From NCBI RefSeq assembly GCF_016901695.1, contig NZ_JACJKS010000011.1, positions 28,336-92,335 of the forward strand: a stretch of 64,000 nucleotides of DNA, given 5' to 3'. Source of the stretch: Mordavella massiliensis (GTDB taxonomy: Bacteria > Bacillota > Clostridia > Lachnospirales > Lachnospiraceae). Position 1 is the first letter of the stretch. Every line of letters starts with the position of its first letter. Positions 6,638 to 15,500 of this stretch are shown in pieces. The notes below the pieces were generated by a model. It did not search any database, was not told the DNA's origin, and saw only the letters and a list, made by a program, of their open reading frames with translations. The translations under genes were made by a program, and so were the position numbers.

Positions 6638-8665
6638 TTAATGGCCAATCACCTTTCCATATTGTCGTCCGTCTAAAGTTGTCCATTCCCTACGACCATT
6701 TGCAGATCTCCCTCCAACAATACCAGCGGCCGCAGATGGACTATCAAAACTATAATCTTGTGTAAAAACGCCATCAACAATAATCCCATTATCTATCAAT
6801 ATTTTTCTTGCCTCCACATATGATGGCTGACAACTGGGTGTAGTATCTATAGAAATAGTGCTTCCAGCTTTAACAATAAAATTTCCATTAGCCCCAGCAT
6901 ATCCGGTAGCATTACAGCCTCGAATTGCGATGTGGAAGATTAACTTTTCGGATTCTGCTACTTCTTCTGATGGATCAATTTGCAAATCCCATTTTTCGGA
7001 AAACAACCTCATTAACATTTTTTGACGACTAGCCACAATTTCAGGAGTCCAGGAACTTTCATTTATTACTTGCGTAGTTAACGTATATGATGTTGTACCA
7101 CCTTTGTTCTGGAAATAACTTCTTTTTTTTGTAACAAAATCATAATTCTGAGCCGCCGAATTATGCTTTCGCGTCAAAGGCACAAGATTTGCAATACGAT
7201 TCAACCAATATTTTCTCTCTTCTTGATCTGGCCACACAATATTCCATTCACTATTTATCTCCGGATTTTGCGGAAGTACATGCTCGATTGTAAATAATTT
7301 CACATCGTATTTTGCCCCGCCATCAGAAACAAATGAATCCAAACGTTGAACAACATAATTGCGTCTTCTAGAAGGCATTGTATAAATCTCTCCATTTAAT
7401 GCTTCGTAAAATGAGTGTTTTTCATTTGCAGTTAATTCTATTGATGTTAATGGCTGTTCTAAACTATGTGTTGGATTGCTATCCATTTCCGCCAAAATCC
7501 ACTTATAGCGATCCATACGATGATTTACATCTTGTGCAGTTGCATGAAGAAATGAAGCCAAGCGTTCTAATTTCTTAACAAACCACAAAACATATTCTGA
7601 ATCATGAGGATGTTCTGCCAAAAATTTAATTGCCGGTGGCATCCAATCATAATTATCTATTTTATTCAGCCAATATAAACAACCGTTTATTTCATCTGCC
7701 CTTGATGAAGCCATATATTCAGAATTTTTCAGCATTGTATAAGCGTCCGCATATGGAGTTAACACATTGTCAATTAATCCTTTGGGGCTTGTGCCTTTTA
7801 CCACATACAAACGAAATTCTTCTAATAACCCTTTTTTAGGACGCTCTTTGGCAAAAATAGTTCTAGTATGAGTAAATACTTCATTGAATCCTTCACGTCC
7901 TGTTTCGTTTTCAAGATCTTCCCACTTTTCAGTATATTTCTGTTGCTCATCTTCGGGAATTTCTCCAATAATTTCTGACTTAATAATATCAATAGGAAGC
8001 AAATCTAGTCCTCGACTATTCATCACAGAAAAAACACGAAAAGCAGAAGCTTGGCTATCTGTGCTTACAGATACTAGAAAACATCTATTTAAAAGGAAGC
8101 TACTGAATTTAATTAATTCATTCTGATCACCTTCAAAATATGACTCAAATTTTTCCAGTAATTCCTTACAGTTCTCTTGAATATGCTGTTGTGCTTCTGT
8201 TGGAAGTGTCGCCCTATCAATACCAAGTAATGATGTAATATGTACTTCTTGAATGTATTTATTAAAGAAGTCCTGATCCTTTTGACGAAGATGTACTCGT
8301 GGTCTAGCCGGAATACCTGCAAGTATATTTCCTTTTTCCTGAAGCAAAGCATCACAAGCTTCCCGAGCATCGCCTGTTAATTTTGAAGCCAAAACGGAAA
8401 ATAAAATTGTTAATGTTGTAAGGCGTTGCTGTCCATCAATAACATCAGCATGAGGTTTATCCTCCGCTTTAATAAGAACTATTGTACCAAGGAAATAATT
8501 ATCTGTTGCTTCTGTCTTATAAAATTCATATAAATCATCAAATAAAATTCCTGTCTCTTCTTTAGTCCAAGCATAAGGTCGTTGGTATGCTGGTATATGA
8601 TATTCAAAATCCGAACTAAAAACTTTTAGTAGAGGATACTCTTTTCCTGTAATTTTACTGCTCAT
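6638..8665 (-). CDS. DUF262/DUF1524 (GmrSD-like) HNH nuclease with DUF4357 tail
   Basis: Predicted type IV-like restriction or antiphage nuclease, 675 aa. The N-terminal DUF262 (ParB/Srx-like) domain shows IPAYQRPYAW at 24-33 and DGQQRLTTL at about 80. The HNH/DUF1524 core has IEHVLPQN at 460-467 and NLVPLTRKHNSAAQN near 494-508. The last ~100 residues look like DUF4357 (SPSAAAGIVGGRSANGRREW). The DUF262 part in GmrSD/SspE relatives binds nucleotides and gates the nuclease. The start at 8665 (AAAGGTG upstream) is preferred over 8704, which has no ribosome site. It lies between the hsd/CBASS operon and the SIR2 gene, with only short gaps, supporting a defence role. Confidence 0.85.
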   Translation of the reverse strand: MSSKITGKEYPLLKVFSSDFEYHIPAYQRPYAWTKEETGILFDDLYEFYKTEATDNYFLGTIVLIKAEDKPHADVIDGQQRLTTLTILFSVLASKLTGDAREACDALLQEKGNILAGIPARPRVHLRQKDQDFFNKYIQEVHITSLLGIDRATLPTEAQQHIQENCKELLEKFESYFEGDQNELIKFSSFLLNRCFLVSVSTDSQASAFRVFSVMNSRGLDLLPIDIIKSEIIGEIPEDEQQKYTEKWEDLENETGREGFNEVFTHTRTIFAKERPKKGLLEEFRLYVVKGTSPKGLIDNVLTPYADAYTMLKNSEYMASSRADEINGCLYWLNKIDNYDWMPPAIKFLAEHPHDSEYVLWFVKKLERLASFLHATAQDVNHRMDRYKWILAEMDSNPTHSLEQPLTSIELTANEKHSFYEALNGEIYTMPSRRRNYVVQRLDSFVSDGGAKYDVKLFTIEHVLPQNPEINSEWNIVWPDQEERKYWLNRIANLVPLTRKHNSAAQNYDFVTKKRSYFQNKGGTTSYTLTTQVINESSWTPEIVASRQKMLMRLFSEKWDLQIDPSEEVAESEKLIFHIAIRGCNATGYAGANGNFIVKAGSTISIDTTPSCQPSYVEARKILIDNGIIVDGVFTQDYSFDSPSAAAGIVGGRSANGRREWTTLDGRQYGKVIGH

Positions 8666-8752
8666 ATTATTCAATTTCACCTTTGTTATAACCAATTTTT
8701 TCAAAAAATCTACTTATTTTTATTATTGTTTTAACTTATCCATTCACTCTAT

Positions 8753-11284
8753 TTACATATCCTCTACTAAAATTTCATAATCTAAATCACTCTCATCTAA
8801 TATATTGTTTCTATTAATATATTTAAGATATGGGCTATCTAGATCAAGTACTAGAATATCTAATTTGCTGTATTTTTGAAGTAGTACATAAAATGCATAA
8901 TATACTTTCTCCATATACATATCAGCTATCGAAACACTATTTATTGTACTATTCATGTACCTCAACTCCTTATCCGATGGACATACATCAAATTTCCTGC
9001 AAAATTTAATTTTTTCAAGAATAAAAGAATTTACTGAAAAAGGTTTTGCCTTTTCTTTATAGTACTCTTTACTGTCAATTAATTTCTTCATTCTCCTTTC
9101 GCCTTCATAAAATAGAACCTTTGCTTCATCATAAGTATTCATATGGTTTGCATGCCTCATATAATTTCTTGCAATAGCGTGTTGTATTTTATACGAATTT
9201 GGACGTATACTGGCCGATTGCTCAAGATAATTATACGCTGAAACAAAATCTTCTTTTTCTTGCATATACAACCCTAACTGCAGCCAGTAATAACTGATAT
9301 TTTCATAAGCTTGCTTTACCATAAAATAAATATTGCGGATATCAATATCGTTAAGTTTTAGTTCATTCATCAAAACATCTTCTTTTAATAACCCCTGAAA
9401 TATCATATACCAGATATCATTTCTTCGTTCCGATACGTATCTAGCAATATACTGAAGAATATCAATAACACACTCCGAAATAATAGATTCATTTTTTTCG
9501 AGAATATATTTTTCTACAATAGAATTTCTTAAAGCCAACTCATTCTCATCCATTCGAACAAAGTCCACAATCTTTGTTACTCCTTCGGTAATCTCTTCAT
9601 CCAATACAATCTTTTTTCCGTATCTTTCAGAAAAAAGCTCTCGAGGATATACCTCTATATCCGCTATTGCAAATATTGCTAATTCTGTTAATAATCTTTG
9701 TTCTAGTGCTGTCAATCCCCCGAACAGTTTAGGCAATTGATTTCTATTTCTTTTAGGTATATTCCCATATGTCAGTTTCATAATAAGATTAGCGATTGAT
9801 TGCGTCTTATTAATTTCTTTTATTTGTTCCTCCTCTGATAACGAAACCATATAGGATAAATGCCTTTTTTCGCTTAATTTATTCCTTATAATTACTGAGC
9901 CACTTCTATCAAGCGTATCATCCAACTGAAAATCACGAAACGAATTTCCCTCAAGATAATATTTCTTTTTTAAATGATAATAGGTTCTTGAAGCTGTCAA
10001 AATTACTAACTTTTTATCCTGAATATCATTAAAAAATATTTTTTCGATTTGTTCATAATAAAAACTTGCGTTATCAATCACTAAACAAATCTTATTTTTA
10101 ACACTTTTTCCGATATAAGTGGTTATTGCACGTATATTAAAATATCTTCCTTTGTACTCTAATATCTCAAAGCCTTGTCTCTTTAAATAGTATGCCAACG
10201 CCTTCAACAGACATGTTTTCCCTGAGAAGAACTTTCCATATATACTAAAGCAATTAATATTATTCACATCACCAATAAGCTTTTCCAATTGTACACAAGC
10301 ATTTTGATAATTCTTATTCTCAAAATTCCATTCTTCGAATACATCTTGCCATTGGCAAAAATATCCTTCATAAAGTTTGCTTTCATATGGTCTTACAAAT
10401 AACTTAGTAAGATTATCTAATAAATATACCCCATTATACGATAAATCAATCCTTGCTTTTTCCAATTCATCAGGATTATAATTTAATGTTCCAAGATAAC
10501 TCAGAAAATCCTCTGCAGAGGCTTGTATCAATATAGCCTCTAATTTATCTGCCATTGTACGCAAATATCGAGAAGGTTTATAGTCAATAATTATTAACTT
10601 GTTATTTCTATATTTACATCCAGCATCTTCATATTTTTGCAAATAAAAGTGAATATCTGGCTCATCCAAACTTGCACCTACTAAAATAACATTTTCACGC
10701 TGAATATCACTAATGAACTTATTTAATTTTGCATCTAATATTCTCGTTGTTAATTCCCTATACTCTTCTTCCGAAAACACAATTCCTTCATGAATACAAT
10801 TTACACAACCATGCAATTTAAATAATTGCACTTCCTCATCATTTATAATTAAATTTTGTTTATTTTGTACTAGTAAAGTCTTATTATTTTTTGCATATAT
10901 GTTTTCAACTAAATCATCTATATTAACTGTATATATATCTTTCCATGGATATTTTATTAAGTTATCATGAAACGAACTCGGTTGAGTATTTTCAAACATT
11001 TCTTGCAAAAAAGCATATAATTCATCTTTTCTGCCATCTAAATTATATACTTCATCGCATAAACGTCTTAGATTGTAATCTTTCACTTCCTCCCTATCTT
11101 CCTTCTCTATCCTTTTTTCCACCATATTTTTATAAATATAGTCTTTAAGTCCGTTTCCATCCATTGCGTTTGCTTTATTTTTAGCCCCATAAGAAAAGCC
11201 TGCACCTAAAAATAAAATAGGCGTATTTTCAGATAATAAGACTTCATCTAAATATTTTTTCCCTTCGGCAAATGTATACACCAT
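8753..11284 (-). CDS. SIR2-NTPase-TPR defence protein (Avs/STAND-like)
   Basis: 843-aa, three-part protein. Residues 1-265 are a SIR2-like NAD-binding domain: GAGFSYG at 27-33, TVNIDD at 119-124 and KLHG with the likely catalytic H158. A P-loop NTPase follows, with Walker A GKFFSGKT at 350-357 and Walker B LVIDNA at 401-406. The C-terminal third is helical with TPR-type repeats (about 660-760). This SIR2-STAND-sensor order is that of NLR-like antiphage proteins, where target recognition by the repeats triggers NAD+ depletion; target and activity here are inference. AAGGAGT precedes the ATG. It is AT-rich, like the rest of the island. Confidence 0.85.
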   Translation of the reverse strand: MVYTFAEGKKYLDEVLLSENTPILFLGAGFSYGAKNKANAMDGNGLKDYIYKNMVEKRIEKEDREEVKDYNLRRLCDEVYNLDGRKDELYAFLQEMFENTQPSSFHDNLIKYPWKDIYTVNIDDLVENIYAKNNKTLLVQNKQNLIINDEEVQLFKLHGCVNCIHEGIVFSEEEYRELTTRILDAKLNKFISDIQRENVILVGASLDEPDIHFYLQKYEDAGCKYRNNKLIIIDYKPSRYLRTMADKLEAILIQASAEDFLSYLGTLNYNPDELEKARIDLSYNGVYLLDNLTKLFVRPYESKLYEGYFCQWQDVFEEWNFENKNYQNACVQLEKLIGDVNNINCFSIYGKFFSGKTCLLKALAYYLKRQGFEILEYKGRYFNIRAITTYIGKSVKNKICLVIDNASFYYEQIEKIFFNDIQDKKLVILTASRTYYHLKKKYYLEGNSFRDFQLDDTLDRSGSVIIRNKLSEKRHLSYMVSLSEEEQIKEINKTQSIANLIMKLTYGNIPKRNRNQLPKLFGGLTALEQRLLTELAIFAIADIEVYPRELFSERYGKKIVLDEEITEGVTKIVDFVRMDENELALRNSIVEKYILEKNESIISECVIDILQYIARYVSERRNDIWYMIFQGLLKEDVLMNELKLNDIDIRNIYFMVKQAYENISYYWLQLGLYMQEKEDFVSAYNYLEQSASIRPNSYKIQHAIARNYMRHANHMNTYDEAKVLFYEGERRMKKLIDSKEYYKEKAKPFSVNSFILEKIKFCRKFDVCPSDKELRYMNSTINSVSIADMYMEKVYYAFYVLLQKYSKLDILVLDLDSPYLKYINRNNILDESDLDYEILVEDM

Positions 11285-11346
11285 AATAATACTCCTTCAC
11301 ACTTTACATATCTTTGTAAAAATACAGCAAAACTCTTTGCAACACA

Positions 11347-12213
11347 CTATCTTATTATAATCTTGACAGGATCCAACTTAAATAATCCAGTTCCCAAATC
11401 ATATTCCTCGATTTTAGCAATAACATGAATATTTAGTCCTACATCAAATAAATCCGGTACATTATCTCCTTCTAAATGTAGATCATAATAGTTTACATCT
11501 TCAAATTGAAAACTTGGTCCAGACACCATTGATTCACTATAATCACCCGCATATATTAAATAATCAAAGCGGGTACTATATCCTTCATGTGGACTCACAT
11601 AAGCAACATTGCCATCAAACTCTATAATTCTCCCTTGATATTTTGAAGCAAATTCCGCTATACTAGGATTAAATTCATCTTTTAAACTAAGCAATACCGC
11701 AAGTTCCTCACAATTATCCACATTTAACACTTCTTCAGCGTCATCTTTATTTTCCTCTGTATCCTTTATCTTTGCTGCTGATTCCTCATTTGCTTTTTCT
11801 TCATTTTGTGGTGCATCCTGTTCTGGTTCTATTTTCTCTATTTCAATTTGATCACTTGACAAAGAAAGTTGATAACTCAATTCTGTATTTTCTGAAACTT
11901 CAAATTCTACTGTCCCATCAACGTCACTTTCATCTTCTTTTTCTGCCTTTAAAGTATGTCCTCCCTCTATTAATTCTGCAGCGTATGTATCAGTAGCTCC
12001 ATGCTCAAGTGTACCAAGCAATTCATCATCTATAAATATATTTACATCATATCTGCTAAACAATAGATTTTCTTCACACGCTATTTCGACTTGAACAGTA
12101 AATATATCAGCTTGCATTTCCTCTTCTTGATTTGTCTCACTTTGCTCATTTTGGCAAGCCGTTAAACCTATAACTGTCATAGCAAATATAACTGCTATAA
12201 ATTTATTCTTCAT
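11347..12213 (-). CDS. Lipoprotein, DUF4839-like C-terminal domain
   Basis: 288-aa secreted lipoprotein. The signal peptide ends in the lipobox GLTAC with Cys20 as lipid anchor. A Glu-rich region and a beta domain (about 40-130) are joined by an acidic linker to a C-terminal domain (about 165-288, FDGNVAYVSPHEGY ... GLFKLDPVKIIIR) that resembles DUF4839, an OB-like fold of unknown function. The ATG has AGGGGAAAA upstream. It is 62 bp downstream of the SIR2 gene's start-side region and may be an accessory cargo gene rather than a defence gene. Lipoprotein status is clear; the domain name is from memory. Confidence 0.72.
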   Translation of the reverse strand: MKNKFIAVIFAMTVIGLTACQNEQSETNQEEEMQADIFTVQVEIACEENLLFSRYDVNIFIDDELLGTLEHGATDTYAAELIEGGHTLKAEKEDESDVDGTVEFEVSENTELSYQLSLSSDQIEIEKIEPEQDAPQNEEKANEESAAKIKDTEENKDDAEEVLNVDNCEELAVLLSLKDEFNPSIAEFASKYQGRIIEFDGNVAYVSPHEGYSTRFDYLIYAGDYSESMVSGPSFQFEDVNYYDLHLEGDNVPDLFDVGLNIHVIAKIEEYDLGTGLFKLDPVKIIIR

Positions 12214-12258
12214 TTATTATCTTTTCCCCTCTCACTTTTATTTACCTTTGGTATTGTT

Positions 12259-12290
12259 AACAATTTTAAATCTATCTTCAACAATTTTAA
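12259..12290. repeat. Two AACAATTTTAA repeats 21 bp apart
   Basis: AACAATTTTAA is repeated at 12259-12269 and 12280-12290, exactly two helical turns apart, and the first overlaps the palindrome TTGTTAACAA. They lie 45-80 bp upstream of the lipoprotein start, so they may be an operator. Confidence 0.35.
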
Positions 12291-12358
12291 TTTTATCAAA
12301 TCTTTATCCCTTTTTCTATCTCTTATTTCCACTCTCTTGTCACATCACTCACGGCTCT

Positions 12359-12469
12359 TTTACTACACCATTTACTACACCATTTTCGCAAAAAATGACG
12401 ATTTTTGACGCTCCCAGACAAAAAGTAAGAACCCGCAAAAACCTTGTAAAATAAGGCTTTACGGGCTCT
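12359..12469. repeat. Tandem TTTACTACACCA pair plus hairpin, possible integration scar
   Basis: The 349-bp stretch 12214-12562 has no gene. It holds two adjacent copies of TTTACTACACCA (12359-12370 and 12371-12382). An imperfect hairpin follows at 12428-12469, with arms AGAACCCG / CGGGCTCT. In my recollection similar sequence lies next to tyrosine-integrase genes in clostridial elements, but no integrase is present here. It is recorded as structure with an uncertain meaning. Confidence 0.4.
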
Positions 12470-12562
12470 GACACCACAGGACAAAACCACCCCAAACGAG
12501 CCAAGAGGTAAGTACTAACTAATCTTGCCAAGCCATATTCTTTCAAACTATATTTATAATAA

Positions 12563-12823
12563 TTATTTTTTAGTAGCTAATCTTACTTTCCGTTTTACGT
12601 AAATGTCCATTTTTTCAAGTTTCCAGTCGAGCCAATATATTGCAATTGGCAAAATATCTTCTACCAATTTACTGTTATCCCATATTTCCACAAATTTCTT
12701 TGTCACTCTGTCGTACAAAACCTCACAATACACCCCTGCATCTGGAGAAGAAAATTTACCACTGTAAAACTCTCCGTCATATTCTATATTTTCAAGACAG
12801 AAATTAATGTAAAAAGCACCCAC
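12563..12823 (-). CDS. 86-aa hypothetical protein
   Basis: Small protein with a GTG start at 12823, supported by AAGGAAG seven bases upstream. The sequence (FCLENIEYDGEFYSGKFSSP ... WLDWKLEKMDIYVK) is rich in aromatic residues and looks like a small beta-rich fold with a C-terminal basic tail. It stands alone between a repeat-rich gap and the 442-aa gene. No family is recognised; a small immunity-type protein is possible but unproven. Confidence 0.6.
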   Translation of the reverse strand: MGAFYINFCLENIEYDGEFYSGKFSSPDAGVYCEVLYDRVTKKFVEIWDNSKLVEDILPIAIYWLDWKLEKMDIYVKRKVRLATKK

Positions 12824-12889
12824 ACCAACACTTCCTTTATCCTAAACATTCATTATCCATAACACAATCTCTGAATGGGCACGTAGTGC

Positions 12890-14218
12890 TTACCCCTCTT
12901 CTATCCCATACTTCTTCTTTAGCCTTTCACTCATATAATGCCATGCCCAGGGAGCCAGCCCGTGTAATTCATAGAGCCTGGCCGCAATCTCATCATCATC
13001 CTTTAATTCAGCAGAATAACTCTCCGTATGGGGATAGTCCTCCTGCAAGTCCAACATGGCCAGGTTTTTATTATTCTTCAATCTTTCGCTCAGATAATCA
13101 TATATTGTATTATGGTCTCCTGTTGGCTGCATACACATTTCCGCCAACTCATAATCATCATGAAAAGATTCATCTATATAGGCAAAATTCCATCGACAAA
13201 CCTTACATGCAAGATAAACTAGTTCTTTATCTTTTCTGTAAGGCTTCATACATTCCAGAAACATTATAGATCTGTCTCTTGAGTGCTCAATGGCATATTT
13301 AACCCATTCACGGTCTTTCTGAAAACGCTGATCCGCATATTGTATTGCTTCTCCGTCATGTTCTAGACTTAACCTGACCATCTTTTCGTCATTCTGATAC
13401 ATTGGGAGGTACTTTAATATCTGTCCGCATTTTAAGGCTGTTCTCGCTAATACCCTATCTTTAAAATAATTTTTATCCAATTTTTCGACCAGCCATGGAT
13501 TTTCATTCAACCGCGCTGTCAAAAGCCTTCTGTATTCAATATAACGCTCCCGACCTATTTTATCGCGATAAGGCAAAAAACAAACCTGAAGAGGGATAAA
13601 TTCTTCTTCTGTGAAAAATATCTCTTTAATCCTCTCAATATTCTCAGAAATCAAATCATAACTAATGCCATAATCCTCAGCTGTTTGCTTTAATGAATCC
13701 GTTTGCCATACAAGCTCGGCCAATTCGTGTATCAGTGAATCTATTGCATCAGAAATAGCACCTGTGTCAAAATCTGTTTCAGCATCAAAATCCATTTCCG
13801 ATGCCAAGTGTACTGATCCTGTTTTAGTTAGGGCTTTATACTTTTCTATAAGACGAACCGGATATTCCCCATATATAACCTTATATTCCCTACGTAATTC
13901 TATAAATTGTTTGCTGTCGTATAGTCCTTCAATAAATCGATCATAGTAGTCATATTCCGGAAGAAGCCTTGAAAATATCATCTGAATAATCCTACATGAC
14001 AAATAATCTGGTTCTGCCCAGAAAGGTACTTCTGAAAAATCCCTATTATGGATGTAATGATTTCTAATATACAGACAGTATGTAAAATGATAATCAAGAG
14101 TGTAGGGATTTGCGATTAGATATTCTTTATCCTTTTTACGCATATTCTTTATACAGTCATCCGCCACTTCGTTTACAAATTCAATTTCACTTTTACAAAG
14201 CACTTTTTTCATATTCAT
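12890..14218 (-). CDS. DUF4116-like repeat protein of unknown function
   Basis: 442-aa cytoplasmic protein. The N-terminal third (YLIANPYTLDYHFTYCLYIR ... LPEYDYYDRF) resembles a small domain found in uncharacterised gut proteins. The C-terminal half (about 250-430) is a run of helical repeats of the DUF4116 kind, with repeated patterns such as NPWLVEKLDKNYFKDRVLA and DREWVKYAIEHS. AAAGGTGA lies 4 bp before the ATG at 14218. Its start overlaps the end of the next upstream gene by 26 bp, so the two are probably co-translated. Function unknown. Confidence 0.7.
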   Translation of the reverse strand: MNMKKVLCKSEIEFVNEVADDCIKNMRKKDKEYLIANPYTLDYHFTYCLYIRNHYIHNRDFSEVPFWAEPDYLSCRIIQMIFSRLLPEYDYYDRFIEGLYDSKQFIELRREYKVIYGEYPVRLIEKYKALTKTGSVHLASEMDFDAETDFDTGAISDAIDSLIHELAELVWQTDSLKQTAEDYGISYDLISENIERIKEIFFTEEEFIPLQVCFLPYRDKIGRERYIEYRRLLTARLNENPWLVEKLDKNYFKDRVLARTALKCGQILKYLPMYQNDEKMVRLSLEHDGEAIQYADQRFQKDREWVKYAIEHSRDRSIMFLECMKPYRKDKELVYLACKVCRWNFAYIDESFHDDYELAEMCMQPTGDHNTIYDYLSERLKNNKNLAMLDLQEDYPHTESYSAELKDDDEIAARLYELHGLAPWAWHYMSERLKKKYGIEEG

Positions 14219-14876
14219 GACTCACCTTTTTCTTCGCCGCTTCCCTGTGATGCGCCGTATAATCATATGCCATCAAATAGCGAAGTGCACTGGTCACCGT
14301 ATTTGGACGGATATGCTGTTCATGATACCCCTTGGTAAAATATCGCTCGCCCTCTATCGTCCGTACATAGTTGTTATGCTCCAGAACACTTGCCCCCTTT
14401 TCGTTCTTCCACCGGATTCTCCAGTAGTCATCTCCACAGTAGATCTGGATTCCCACCGGAACCATTTCAGCTTCTGCCCCTTTCTCAACGAAAAGTCTGG
14501 TAAGAAGACTGGTGCTCACCTGCTTTTCATCAAAAAACTTTTCACAAATCTCACAATCCGATACATCCTTCACGCCATTTCGCACGACAGCCTTTCTCTG
14601 ACACCACTTGCAGAAACGAACCTCTGTATCGGGTTCAATCTTATTGATCTGTCTGCCGTGCCGGATCCTGCGGACGCAAAAACACTCCCGGTCATGAAGG
14701 ATTCCGGAACGCTTCGTTATGACAAAATTGTGGGTAACTTTGATCGGCTGTGGAGGCAGAACCGGCTTTTTCTCTTTCCACAGGATGCGCTTCCCGGCCG
14801 GGTTTTGCTTCTGCCCTGGTTTTTTTCCGGCATTTCGCAGATTGATCAGGAAATATCGACAATTCTTTTCTTCCAT
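14193..14876 (-). CDS. Zinc-knuckle hypothetical protein
   Basis: 227-aa protein with a basic N terminus, a metal-binding-like cluster (LHDRECFCVRRI followed by RFCKWCQRK) and two further cysteines in CEICEKFF. The start is set at the ATG at 14876 because AAAGGTG is 8 bp upstream; the GTG at 14885 would be too close. The His-x3-Cys ... Cys-x2-Cys spacing recurs in the 212-aa protein at 15501-16139, so the two may be relatives. It overlaps the DUF4116-like gene by 26 bp. Function unknown; nucleic-acid binding is a guess. Confidence 0.65.
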   Translation of the reverse strand: MEEKNCRYFLINLRNAGKKPGQKQNPAGKRILWKEKKPVLPPQPIKVTHNFVITKRSGILHDRECFCVRRIRHGRQINKIEPDTEVRFCKWCQRKAVVRNGVKDVSDCEICEKFFDEKQVSTSLLTRLFVEKGAEAEMVPVGIQIYCGDDYWRIRWKNEKGASVLEHNNYVRTIEGERYFTKGYHEQHIRPNTVTSALRYLMAYDYTAHHREAAKKKVSHEYEKSAL

Positions 14877-15086
14877 ATCAGACACACCTTTCTATGCTTT
14901 TTTACAGCCTAGTACTTATGGTGTGCCATAAAAAGGACTCCTGATTTTTCAACTCCTCACTCAGACTATATAATATAACGGCATAGTATCATCCGGCAAA
15001 AAACTGATCCCGCTGCTTCTGGTGATCTCTAATATCAATTTCTCCAATAGCAAAACACCAACCAATACAACAACTAAATCAAAAAA

Positions 15087-15110
15087 ATCAGTTGGTGTAT
15101 CAGTTGGTAT
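15087..15110. repeat. Tandem 12-bp repeat ATCAGTTGGTRT
   Basis: Two adjacent 12-mers, ATCAGTTGGTGT at 15087-15098 and ATCAGTTGGTAT at 15099-15110, lie just beyond the stop of the 95-aa gene. CACCAAC at 15056-15062 is the inverted counterpart, so a stem could form. The gap 14877-15114 contains nothing else recognisable and marks the edge of the AT-rich island. Confidence 0.4.
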
Positions 15111-15114
15111 ATTA

Positions 15115-15402
15115 TTACTTCAATTGGTAAATAAAATGTCTCCCTTGACGAACTTTTTGAACCACTCCCGAATTAATCAATCGTCCTAATGCAACATTGG
15201 CTCCCTGACTTGTAGTAATTCTGGTTATATCAAGAACCTGATATACAGTGATGAAACCATTCACCTTAATATATTCAAAATTATCTTCTGCCTCAAAATC
15301 ATCCGGATCGATTCCATACTCAAATCTTTCCTGGTCTTCCTCTCTGATTTTACCAGCGCCTTCTTTATTTTTCGGCAGATGAATTGCAATAAACAATCTC
15401 AT
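15115..15402 (-). CDS. Chimeric small protein: ThpR-like start joined to winged-helix-like tail
   Basis: 95-aa frame. It opens with MRLFIAIHLP, matching the first residues of the ThpR encoded at 17364-17849. At DNA level 16 of 17 bases are shared at the start (15386-15402 versus 17833-17849). After that, the similarity stops and an acidic linker leads to VNGFITVYQVLDITRI ... SGVVQKVRQGRHFIYQ, which looks like the winged-helix end of AlbA_2-type ATP-binding proteins. The likely history is a deletion or recombination that fused two gene fragments. It may be a decaying remnant rather than a working protein; a start at 15429 is also possible. Confidence 0.5.
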   Translation of the reverse strand: MRLFIAIHLPKNKEGAGKIREEDQERFEYGIDPDDFEAEDNFEYIKVNGFITVYQVLDITRITTSQGANVALGRLINSGVVQKVRQGRHFIYQLK

Positions 15403-15500
15403 AATCCATTGACCTTTAGCAGTCTTCATCTTACGAAATCATTTCTCCCAAATATAATGGAGATTCCCCGACAACCGAAAAGTATACCCCTGCACGTGAT

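Noticed and set aside
15051..15110. Iteron-type replication origin from CACCAAC/GTTGGTG repeats
   Set aside because: Only two tandem copies and one inverse, and no replication-initiator gene nearby.
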